The notes beneath the pieces were generated by a model that made no database searches, was not told where the DNA came from, and saw only the letters and a program-made list of their open reading frames with translations. A stretch of 64,000 nt of DNA from assembly GCA_038206235.1 (NCBI GenBank), contig JBBRBB010000011.1, positions 1 to 64,000 on the forward strand, in the 5' to 3' direction. Origin of the DNA: JBBRBB01 sp038206235 (GTDB taxonomy: Bacteria; Bacteroidota; Bacteroidia; Chitinophagales; Chitinophagaceae). The translations under genes were made by a program, and so were the position numbers. Shown here piece after piece: positions 10,049-21,596 of this stretch. Position 1 is the stretch's first letter; the number at the start of each line of letters is the position of its first letter.

Positions 10049-10112
10049 CAGAGAAAAAGAGATGACCGTTGATAGTTGACAAGTGATAGAAGCATCTCTC
10101 TTAAAATTTATC

Positions 10113-10140
10113 ACGACCTGCTTCTGCCGGTCGTTTTTTA
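10113..10140 (+). terminator. Rho-independent terminator after tRNA-Gly
   Basis: Stem ACGACC (10113-10118) pairs with GGTCGT (10129-10134) around a 10-nt loop and is followed by a T run. It separates the two tRNA genes. Confidence 0.6.
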
Positions 10141-10146
10141 TTTAAT

Positions 10147-10232
10147 GCCCTGGTGGTGAAACTGGTAGACACGCAGGACTTAAAATCCTGTTCGCCTCAA
10201 AGCGAGTGCGGGTTCAATTCCCGCCTGGGGCA
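10147..10232 (+). tRNA. tRNA-Leu (anticodon TAA)
   Basis: An 86-nt class II tRNA. The acceptor stem GCCCTGG (10147-10153) pairs with CTGGGGC (10225-10231) using two G-U pairs, with discriminator A. The anticodon arm GGACTTAAAATCC gives TAA. A long variable arm follows, then the T-arm GCGGGTTCAATTCCCGC. CCA is not encoded. It is the last ordinary gene before the CRISPR array. Confidence 0.97.
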
Positions 10233-10241
10233 CAGATTAAG

Positions 10242-10267
10242 CGATTCTTCAATGAGTCGTTTTTTTT
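10242..10267 (+). terminator. Terminator after tRNA-Leu
   Basis: CGATTC (10242-10247) pairs with GAGTCG (10254-10259) around a 6-nt loop, with a run of eight T after it. It lies 10 bases past the tRNA. Confidence 0.6.
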
Positions 10268-10300
10268 ATTGGGTACAAAACTCATCATGCCTGTTGTGAA

Positions 10301-10330
10301 ATTTCAATTCCTTTATGATACGATTATAAG
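10301..10330 (-). repeat. Degenerate terminal CRISPR repeat (leader-distal)
   Basis: This copy differs from the consensus at three positions: CCTTTATG for CCTCAATG and ATTATAAG for ATTACAAG. Decay of the last repeat is the normal mark of the old end of an array and supports leftward transcription. Confidence 0.85.
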
Positions 10331-13300
10331 ACCAGAAGGTAACCGATATGATGGATGCTGAAACAAATTTCAATTCCTCAATGATACGATTACAAGGTTT
10401 CATTAGCATCTGGTGATGCAACATCACGTAAATTTCAATTCCTCAATGATACGATTACAAGTGGGCGATTATACAATTGTGAATGGCGTAAATACATTTC
10501 AATTCCTCAATGATACGATTACAAGCGACGCTCCCTTTGCGAAAAATGTAATCACAAAGCCATTTCAATTCCTCAATGATACGATTACAAGCATTCCTTG
10601 GAAAGTTCAAAACAACCGCGATGCTTAATTTCAATTCCTCAATGATACGATTACAAGTTGGACAGGGGGAAGGAGCTTACCCGTTAACTGAATTTCAATT
10701 CCTCAATGATACGATTACAAGCCGCCCTGCACTTCTCTCTGCAGTATTATTATCTCCATTTCAATTCCTCAATGATACGATTACAAGTGGTATTATAGAG
10801 CCTGCCTGAGTTATAGTAGGCTCATTTCAATTCCTCAATGATACGATTACAAGTCCTCTACTAATTCATTTATCGGTTTATTCAATTTATTTCAATTCCT
10901 CAATGATACGATTACAAGCTTAAATAGCTTATACCGTCTTCGCTTGTTTTGCACATTTCAATTCCTCAATGATACGATTACAAGTCATATCCTTTGGAGT
11001 AGTAAAGGGTTTTACATTCATTTCAATTCCTCAATGATACGATTACAAGAATGCCAATGGCAACCTGAACGGAAGCATTAACCCAATTTCAATTCCTCAA
11101 TGATACGATTACAAGGGAAAAGGTGTAACGGTAAATTGTAACAAGAAATCCATTTCAATTCCTCAATGATACGATTACAAGCTCACTCTGGGAACGGAAA
11201 TACTATTGATGAAGCGTATTTCAATTCCTCAATGATACGATTACAAGTAGCGGACTTGTGTTATTACCAACAGCCGCAATCATATTTCAATTCCTCAATG
11301 ATACGATTACAAGGTGTGTGCGTAATAGCATTACTACAGATAGAACCTAATTTCAATTCCTCAATGATACGATTACAAGCAGCCTCTTTTGTTGCTGCGC
11401 TGATAGCGTTTTTTAATTTCAATTCCTCAATGATACGATTACAAGCCTTGCACGCATCTAAATCCCACTTGCCGGAATTCAATTTCAATTCCTCAATGAT
11501 ACGATTACAAGTTTCAAGCTCTTTTAAAAGCTTTGCTTTTTCCTGATTTCAATTCCTCAATGATACGATTACAAGCACCCAAACCGGATGGCTCTATCAT
11601 TGATTATTTAATTTCAATTCCTCAATGATACGATTACAAGTTTTTTCTCTTAAATCTTTAAGTGTTTTTTCCTGTTCATTTCAATTCCTCAATGATACGA
11701 TTACAAGAAACGATTTATATATGAGCAACATGGATTAAACATATTTCAATTCCTCAATGATACGATTACAAGCATTGCTTCGCAACCCCCCCAATACAAG
11801 CCTTATGATTTCAATTCCTCAATGATACGATTACAAGTTGAAATACTATGTCCTAAGAGAGCATTTTAAAGCTATTTCAATTCCTCAATGATACGATTAC
11901 AAGTAAAAATCCGCATCAATATTCAATTTCTTTTTTACAATTTCAATTCCTCAATGATACGATTACAAGTATGAGTAGGCACACCCGAATTTGCTGAATC
12001 AATTGCATTTCAATTCCTCAATGATACGATTACAAGTAAAACCGTTTTGTCTGATGAAGGTGTATTAAACATATTTCAATTCCTCAATGATACGATTACA
12101 AGGTTATCGGCTCTATATTCTTATTTCTTCCTTCTGAATTTCAATTCCTCAATGATACGATTACAAGGCCTCGGGCTCTGTGGGTGGTACTACCTTCACT
12201 ACAATTTCAATTCCTCAATGATACGATTACAAGGAAGAAGGTCGTATTGCACGTGAGCAGGAAGCCTATTTCAATTCCTCAATGATACGATTACAAGACA
12301 CCGGTTTCATAATCTATCTTCAAATCATCTTCCATTTCAATTCCTCAATGATACGATTACAAGTTCAAACTTATGTTGAACGGCAAGTAAGTTTTTCCTA
12401 TTTCAATTCCTCAATGATACGATTACAAGTTGCTATTGTTAATCGTTTGCGCTGCTCAAACATTAATTTCAATTCCTCAATGATACGATTACAAGTGGTA
12501 ACGGCTTTGGGGTATTGCTTTAATAAAGCAATTTCAATTCCTCAATGATACGATTACAAGACACAGTGGAAATTGACTGGGTTAATACTTTAAGATTTCA
12601 ATTCCTCAATGATACGATTACAAGCTGTTGGGCGTTGTACGTGCTGGGCGTTGCTATTTGCATTTCAATTCCTCAATGATACGATTACAAGCTGTAAACT
12701 TTGACTTAGTCGCGGGTTCTGTAATCATTTCAATTCCTCAATGATACGATTACAAGGGGCATAAAGATTGGCGCTTCTTCAAAATTAATTAAATTTCAAT
12801 TCCTCAATGATACGATTACAAGTTAGCAATAGCATCAGTATATATAAGCAGTTTTTATTTCAATTCCTCAATGATACGATTACAAGTAATTGAAAAAATA
12901 TGTATATTACATCGCTATTAAATTTCAATTCCTCAATGATACGATTACAAGTCAGCACAATAAGTTATGAGTACCTTGTTTATAAATTTCAATTCCTCAA
13001 TGATACGATTACAAGAAAACTTGCACGTGTTGGTGAATGGATCCCAGAACTATTTCAATTCCTCAATGATACGATTACAAGTCTATATCATTTGCGGTTC
13101 CATAACTCTGCAATTCAATTTCAATTCCTCAATGATACGATTACAAGTTGATTTCTGTTCAGATACTTCCGATGATGCTGCAAATTTCAATTCCTCAATG
13201 ATACGATTACAAGCTTTCAGGGTAGGATATATTTCGGATATAGAAACAGAATTTCAATTCCTCAATGATACGATTACAAGAAAAGTTATGTAGATAATCT

Positions 13301-16300
13301 TATCACCGGCATTACAATTTCAATTCCTCAATGATACGATTACAAGCCTAGATCTTTAAGACATCGGGCTTTAGTGATGTATTTCAATTCCTCAATGATA
13401 CGATTACAAGCACAGGCGCTTCTATCATTGAAATAATTCCTTCTTCAATTTCAATTCCTCAATGATACGATTACAAGTTTAAAACGAATCACTTACTAAT
13501 TCGTTTGAAGCAATATTTCAATTCCTCAATGATACGATTACAAGACTGGAAAAGGAACATTAACACAAACGCTAATTTCATTTCAATTCCTCAATGATAC
13601 GATTACAAGATGTTGGAAGCGGCGCGGGTGGTTCAGAAAATGTTTATTTCAATTCCTCAATGATACGATTACAAGTAATTCGATAACTGTAAATCAGGAG
13701 GTTCTTATATCATTTCAATTCCTCAATGATACGATTACAAGTTAATTGCGCTGCCTTTAGCGATTGCTGCTTTGTTATTTCAATTCCTCAATGATACGAT
13801 TACAAGTGGACATTAGCCCTTTTACACTTCCTGATTACTTAATTTCAATTCCTCAATGATACGATTACAAGATTTCTAATAGTTGCTGCATGGTGTGTAT
13901 ATGTTTATTTCAATTCCTCAATGATACGATTACAAGTCGCGGTGTACCAAACAAACGGAAGTTTTAATTCATTTCAATTCCTCAATGATACGATTACAAG
14001 GGCTATATCCGTACGAAACGCAGTAATCCAAAAATGATTTCAATTCCTCAATGATACGATTACAAGCTGCAGGGGTACGGAAGCATGTGATATTTCCCTA
14101 ATTTCAATTCCTCAATGATACGATTACAAGTTTTTTAGGATAGACTTTTTTTGATAGGTTTTCATCATTTCAATTCCTCAATGATACGATTACAAGGGAT
14201 GAAATTTGGTTTGGCATGAGCACCGGAGATTTATTTCAATTCCTCAATGATACGATTACAAGAACTTTTTTCCTTTGGTATGTATCCGCTTTTGGTTTAT
14301 TTCAATTCCTCAATGATACGATTACAAGTTAACGGGTAATGTTTCTACCGCTCTCTGTATGCTAATTTCAATTCCTCAATGATACGATTACAAGTCGAGC
14401 ACCGGGTTAAACCATTCTTTTGCTGTTCTATTTCAATTCCTCAATGATACGATTACAAGGCAGATTGCCGGGAGGTGAAGTTTGTACTACCTGCAATTTC
14501 AATTCCTCAATGATACGATTACAAGTATTTTTAATTCCTCGAATGTCATTTAATGTTAATCAATTTCAATTCCTCAATGATACGATTACAAGATGGAGAT
14601 TAGACAGATATTAAGGACCGCAAAATGTATTTCAATTCCTCAATGATACGATTACAAGCAATACTCATGCAGGCGAATGGGATTTTGAAATTAATTTCAA
14701 TTCCTCAATGATACGATTACAAGTTATCATCCGCAATGGAATTGCCTCCACCCTAATTGAATTTCAATTCCTCAATGATACGATTACAAGCAGCAATTCA
14801 GCAATTATACAACCGCCGCAAGCTGATTTCAATTCCTCAATGATACGATTACAAGTGCGAAGGTCCTTTAATTAATGTTCCTGAAAGATCAATTTCAATT
14901 CCTCAATGATACGATTACAAGAAAATCAAACGAACTCACAAGGTAAAAAACTATCTGATTTCAATTCCTCAATGATACGATTACAAGTGTATTAAAGAGC
15001 ACGTCATAAACGTCATTAAGTTCATTTCAATTCCTCAATGATACGATTACAAGTGAAAATCGCTGTGAGATTTGCCAATCTGATAAGCCTATTTCAATTC
15101 CTCAATGATACGATTACAAGCCAGGCGGCCTGACGGTCATAATTGAAGTGTGAAAATTTCAATTCCTCAATGATACGATTACAAGGTAATAAAATCAGTT
15201 AATTGATTATTCATGTAACCCATTTCAATTCCTCAATGATACGATTACAAGCGCTGACCGGCGGTGTAACATTCTGACCGAGGAACATTTCAATTCCTCA
15301 ATGATACGATTACAAGCATATAATGGTCTCTGCGTTCCCAGATTACCATGCACATTTCAATTCCTCAATGATACGATTACAAGGCTTTTCATCTGTACCA
15401 AAATGTGAATAGTAAATTTATTTCAATTCCTCAATGATACGATTACAAGTTTTGTTTCTTTCTCAATTTCACTAATATTTGTACCATTTCAATTCCTCAA
15501 TGATACGATTACAAGTGTTACAGGATCATAAACAATAGCATTATACATATATTTCAATTCCTCAATGATACGATTACAAGACTCGCCTATCTTCATTCTC
15601 TGTATTAATAAAGCAATTTCAATTCCTCAATGATACGATTACAAGAATTTTATTTCCTAAACTGTCAAAACCTTCTGTACCATTTCAATTCCTCAATGAT
15701 ACGATTACAAGACATTTATAGATAAGTTACTATTACGGCAATACCCATTTCAATTCCTCAATGATACGATTACAAGATGCCATATCGCAGAAAACTACTG
15801 CATCTGTACTATTTCAATTCCTCAATGATACGATTACAAGATTCTGTTTATATGTAGATTTTTGAATGAGAGTGTTATTTCAATTCCTCAATGATACGAT
15901 TACAAGTTTATTGCAACACTCGTAATCTGTGTGGCAGCCTTATTTCAATTCCTCAATGATACGATTACAAGGGTTGCGATAATTTATTATGTTCGGCAAT
16001 CATTTCATTTCAATTCCTCAATGATACGATTACAAGTAATTATTTCGATTTGGCAGTTGTTGACCCACCTTAATTTCAATTCCTCAATGATACGATTACA
16101 AGCGATGCAGGGCATAGAAACAGGAAGCGTTGATTTAAATTTCAATTCCTCAATGATACGATTACAAGTCGGTAATAGTTACGGTTGTATCCGCAGTAAC
16201 CCCATTTCAATTCCTCAATGATACGATTACAAGGACCGCCGTGTGTATAGGCGATGATTTGCATTTCATTTCAATTCCTCAATGATACGATTACAAGTGA

Positions 16301-19300
16301 ATTCTTTTTTTTGTCATGCCGCCGGTGAAGCTTCATTTCAATTCCTCAATGATACGATTACAAGTCATCGCTTCTGCCGCCATGTAATTCAATATAACCT
16401 TATTTCAATTCCTCAATGATACGATTACAAGGGAAAAGTGAAAGAAGTACCGGTGGTTTCAGGCAAATTTCAATTCCTCAATGATACGATTACAAGAAAT
16501 ACCGGATGGTGGAACGTTGCATGGATATTATATTTCAATTCCTCAATGATACGATTACAAGTAGAAGTTCTTTATCTGCTTTGCCTTTTTCATTAAATTT
16601 CAATTCCTCAATGATACGATTACAAGTTTGCCTTCAATAATAAAATCACGACTATCAATGTAATTTCAATTCCTCAATGATACGATTACAAGGAAGTAAA
16701 GGAATACAATCTTATCAGCAATACTCAATTTCAATTCCTCAATGATACGATTACAAGTGAGTCAAAATTTATGACCACCTTAGTTTCATCTTCATTTCAA
16801 TTCCTCAATGATACGATTACAAGTCAAAAATCTTTGACTTAGGTATAATATGATCTAATTTCAATTCCTCAATGATACGATTACAAGTTGAACGGGCAAA
16901 GGAGCAATTGTATTCAGCTTTATTTCAATTCCTCAATGATACGATTACAAGGCGCTTTATCCAGTCGAAAACAGTTGTGCTATATATATTTCAATTCCTC
17001 AATGATACGATTACAAGAAAAACCCCCATCATGCAGAAGCAGGCAATACCCAAATTTCAATTCCTCAATGATACGATTACAAGTTTATTTACTACTGTTG
17101 AGCCGACTTCCGTCAGCCCATTTCAATTCCTCAATGATACGATTACAAGTTTCTTCTTTGCGTTTATTTTTTGAAAGTTCTTTTCATTTCAATTCCTCAA
17201 TGATACGATTACAAGAAATCTCTCCAGCACTTCATTATATTTGGTAATGATATTTCAATTCCTCAATGATACGATTACAAGGAGTCAAAATTTATGACCA
17301 TCTTAGTTTCATCTTCATTTCAAGTCCTCAATGATACGATTACAAGCTATATCATCAGGAATAAAACCGCAGGCAATTTTTATTTCAATTCCTCAATGAT
17401 ACGATTACAAGTTTATTGCAACACTGGTAATCTGTGTGGCAGCCTTATTTCAATTCCTCAATGATACGATTACAAGTGGGTTGTTTGTATCACCATCCCT
17501 TATTTCTGTGAATTTCAATTCCTCAATGATACGATTACAAGCCTCAGAAATCTTCTTGTTAGTTAAACCCTTATTCATTTCAATTCCTCAATGATACGAT
17601 TACAAGCGGCAAATGGCCGCCAATCTGCTCGCAGCAATTGAATTTCAATTCCTCAATGATACGATTACAAGAAAAAGTTTGATTTTTGTTTGCAAATATC
17701 AAAACAAATTTCAATTCCTCAATGATACGATTACAAGCGCTTTGCTTCATCCATATCGAAGTGAGCAATAAAATTTCAATTCCTCAATGATACGATTACA
17801 AGTTATTTTTAACCAGGTTGCATACCAGTAGTCAACAAATTTCAATTCCTCAATGATACGATTACAAGGCGATAGGTTTGGAGCAGTAAAGCAGGGCGAG
17901 ATGCATTTCAATTCCTCAATGATACGATTACAAGTATGTATGATTACGACTATCACTTAAATCTTTTTCATTTCAATTCCTCAATGATACGATTACAAGT
18001 AAAAAAACATTTCGGTACCAAACCGGTATATCGCCATTTCAATTCCTCAATGATACGATTACAAGTTCCAGTCCTCTGCTTTTACTCTTCTGTTTTCGGT
18101 ATTTCAATTCCTCAATGATACGATTACAAGAAATTGATTGCTGCAGTTTCATTAGCATCTAATAAATTTCAATTCCTCAATGATACGATTACAAGCGGTG
18201 GATTAAAGCATATTCATAACCGCTTTTTGTATTTCAATTCCTCAATGATACGATTACAAGTCCAAATTGCGCAACGGATATAAAATGTTTCTTCTTATTT
18301 CAATTCCTCAATGATACGATTACAAGAAATATTTATGCACTTGGTAAAGGTATTGAAGCGCATTTCAATTCCTCAATGATACGATTACAAGATGCGTGGA
18401 TGGAGCAGCATGATTATCTTAAAAACATTTCAATTCCTCAATGATACGATTACAAGAGGAAAAGCCGGGTCAATCTGAGCCTTATCAAATCCATTTCAAT
18501 TCCTCAATGATACGATTACAAGAAGTGCCTGCAGAAGAAAGCTTACTTTCAAAGCTATTTCAATTCCTCAATGATACGATTACAAGTCTTCAGAAACAAG
18601 GACTATCTCAAATCGTGTTCCATTTCAATTCCTCAATGATACGATTACAAGCGCCGTCTGCGCCGCCAAAGAGCAGAAAATGCTTATTTCAATTCCTCAA
18701 TGATACGATTACAAGCATGGAAGATGATAGAAGAGGCATTTGATCACACATTTCAATTCCTCAATGATACGATTACAAGTTCTTCTGTGATGTGATTAAG
18801 TAAGCTTTCGAATTCATTTCAATTCCTCAATGATACGATTACAAGCTGAGCATACCCGGTTAATAACCATAATAGGTTTATTTCAATTCCTCAATGATAC
18901 GATTACAAGGTTCTCAATCGCATCTGCCAATGCAGGATAGGTATATTTCAATTCCTCAATGATACGATTACAAGTCTAATATGCGTTCTTCTATGGCAAG
19001 GTAATTCCAATTTCAATTCCTCAATGATACGATTACAAGTAATTGAGTGCAAGAGTTTTGGGCTTTGGAACTTCCATTTCAATTCCTCAATGATACGATT
19101 ACAAGATCACAGTAACAGCAACCGTGTTGCTTATTAGCTCAATTTCAATTCCTCAATGATACGATTACAAGAAATATTTATGCACTTGGTAAAGGTATTG
19201 AAGCGCATTTCAATTCCTCAATGATACGATTACAAGGCGATAGGTTTGGAGCAGTAAAGCAGGGCGAGATGCATTTCAATTCCTCAATGATACGATTACA

Positions 19301-21007
19301 AGGATTACTGAACATGGAAAAGAGAATTCTTTTCTCATTTCAATTCCTCAATGATACGATTACAAGTTTCTAAATTATCATCTTCTAATATGCGTTCTTC
19401 TAATTTCAATTCCTCAATGATACGATTACAAGTATTTTGGTTTCTCAAATTCCAATATCCTCAATAAAATTTCAATTCCTCAATGATACGATTACAAGCC
19501 AGCGCTTCTGCTTTTAGCGACAGCAGGTGTTGTATTTCAATTCCTCAATGATACGATTACAAGTAGTTGCCCGGTAGCATAGTCCACCAGCGCTATTAAA
19601 TTTCAATTCCTCAATGATACGATTACAAGCTTAATAATTTCATCAACGCCCTCGAAAGCTTCTTCATTTCAATTCCTCAATGATACGATTACAAGGGAGC
19701 AACTTTATTGCACACTGCTTTAAAAATTTTATTTCAATTCCTCAATGATACGATTACAAGAGAAATATCGTAAGCGTTCTCAATCGCATCTGCCAAATTT
19801 CAATTCCTCAATGATACGATTACAAGTCAATGAATTGCATCAATGTAAGTGTTTCTTTTTCATTTCAATTCCTCAATGATACGATTACAAGCATCGAAAT
19901 TATTCCTTCTTCATGACTGCCTTTTTCATTTCAATTCCTCAATGATACGATTACAAGTTGAAACTCGTTTAAATCTTCGAGAGCTTCTTTAACCATTTCA
20001 ATTCCTCAATGATACGATTACAAGACTATCAACTCCCTTCTTTCACTGTCCTTTCTCCCCATTTCAATTCCTCAATGATACGATTACAAGCAAGACCTCT
20101 TTTCAGCTACGGATAATGATAAGCTATTTCAATTCCTCAATGATACGATTACAAGTCATTTGATGCTTCACCCTCCACTCCGCTATATACATTTCAATTC
20201 CTCAATGATACGATTACAAGGTTGCGGCGCATTTGGCGTTTGATGCGTTTATTAAATTTCAATTCCTCAATGATACGATTACAAGTCCATGTTCGATTTC
20301 TTTTATGTGGTGCGTTGATGCATTTCAATTCCTCAATGATACGATTACAAGCCCCAATTCGGAACGGTGGAGGTAAAAGTTTCGTTATTTCAATTCCTCA
20401 ATGATACGATTACAAGCCATCAAAGCCAATACCGTAAGGTGGGTCAACTATATTTCAATTCCTCAATGATACGATTACAAGTTTCGCACTCATCACAATA
20501 AGAGTAATTATTATCCCATTTCAATTCCTCAATGATACGATTACAAGATGTTACTTATGATGAAGATAGCGGATATTCTTATATTTCAATTCCTCAATGA
20601 TACGATTACAAGAAGTGAAAAGCTGACCCTACCCGGTCGGATATTTATTTCAATTCCTCAATGATACGATTACAAGCATACGGTACAAAGACACGTGTTT
20701 CCGAATATATCTTATTTCAATTCCTCAATGATACGATTACAAGAACCGTTAAAGGGTTTAATGTAACCCCTTCACTCCATTTCAATTCCTCAATGATACG
20801 ATTACAAGCTGAATGAGTAAACCTTGTCTCCCTCTACTTTATATCATTTCAATTCCTCAATGATACGATTACAAGCTATTCTACTAAGCACGGGGAATCC
20901 GTGTCTGTCTGATTTCAATTCCTCAATGATACGATTACAAGTCTAATTCTTTCTTTAGGGTTTTTGCATCTAATTTTATTTCAATTCCTCAATGATACGA
21001 TTACAAG
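10301..21007 (-). CRISPR. Type I-B CRISPR array, about 164 repeats and 163 spacers
   Basis: A 30-bp repeat recurs with spacers of 34-37 bp, mean period about 65.5 bp. Walking the sequence by hand I counted 164 repeat starts from 10301 to 20978. On the minus strand the repeat begins CTTGTAATCG and ends GGAATTGAAAT; the ATTGAAA-type 3' end is the usual source of the crRNA 5' handle in type I-B systems. Nearly all copies are identical. Exceptions are the first (10301, degenerate) and the copy at 17317 (CAAGTCC for CAATTCC). Repeat decay at the left end, cas genes at the right end and the handle orientation all say the leader is at the right and the array is transcribed leftward, so spacers near 21007 are the newest. 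Exact count and spacer targets need computation. Confidence 0.98.
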
Positions 21008-21213
21008 TCGTTTTAAAGGCTTGTGCAATTGCTTTACTTGTAAGCTTTTGCAATTTCAAAAATATTGTATTCTGTTCAATTTTGTAGTCGAAGATGAATA
21101 ATAAAATTTATAGTGGGGAACGACAACTCCTAAAAAGACTGTCAGCAACGTTTTTCACTTACTTTAGGGCATTAAAAGAGATCTGATCCTATTCAATTTC
21201 ATTACTTCGACAA
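21008..21213 (-). promoter_or_regulatory. CRISPR leader with putative array promoter
   Basis: 206 AT-rich bases lie between the cas2 stop (21214) and the first repeat (20978-21007). Read on the minus strand, TATTTTTG (plus positions 21057-21064) is a perfect match to the Bacteroidota -7 box TAnnTTTG and would start a transcript about 40 bases ahead of the first repeat. I did not find a convincing -33 element at the right spacing. The repeat-like ATTTCAA at 21053 falls in this box and is probably not a repeat remnant. Confidence 0.6.
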
Positions 21214-21477
21214 CTAAATGAAATTATTGATCTCATTTTTTTCTTTTCCTACAACTACTTTATCCAGCCATTTTTCCTGCCTGCTCTTAAATATTATAAG
21301 ACTATCTTTTTCTTCATCCATTATTTGCTTTGCCGCATGCAGCAACTCTTTCAGTTTTACATCTGTCAGTTCTCCCTCAAATACACTGTTCTGAATCCAG
21401 TTCATATATCTCCTGCACAGTTTCAGCATTTTGCTTACACGCTTTTCTTCAATATCGTAAACAAGTATTACATACAT
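21214..21477 (-). CDS. cas2: CRISPR-associated endonuclease Cas2
   Basis: An 87-residue protein with the ferredoxin-like start MYVILVYDIEEKR, where Asp8 is the conserved acidic residue. It forms the integration complex with Cas1 and places new spacers next to the leader. Length is normal for Cas2. It is the last gene of the cas operon, with the leader directly downstream and a 119-base gap to cas1 upstream. That gap is larger than the overlaps in the interference half of the operon, so the adaptation genes may have extra promoters. Confidence 0.95.
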   Translation of the reverse strand: MYVILVYDIEEKRVSKMLKLCRRYMNWIQNSVFEGELTDVKLKELLHAAKQIMDEEKDSLIIFKSRQEKWLDKVVVGKEKNEINNFI

Positions 21478-21596
21478 ATTAAACAGAAAGTTTAATAGTG
21501 TTCAAACGTTAAACGAAATTCCAGGTAATGATGTTCATACAGGCTAATACAGTTTGTATCAAAAATATACTCCAATTCAAGTTATCTTTTTGTAAA

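Noticed and set aside
10147..10300. tRNA-Leu as attachment site of an integrated element carrying the CRISPR locus
   Set aside because: I found no copy of the tRNA 3' end at the far side of the locus and no integrase gene.
10413..20404. Many short open frames translating to repeated FNSSMIRLQ, FQFLNDTIT or CNRIIEELK peptides
   Set aside because: These are translations of the CRISPR repeat in different frames. They are not proteins and no repeat-protein gene is present.
21053..21060. Possible truncated CRISPR repeat in the leader (ATTTCAA)
   Set aside because: Only seven bases match, the spacing to the last repeat would be 45 bases, outside the 34-37 range, and the stretch adjoins a good -7 promoter box.
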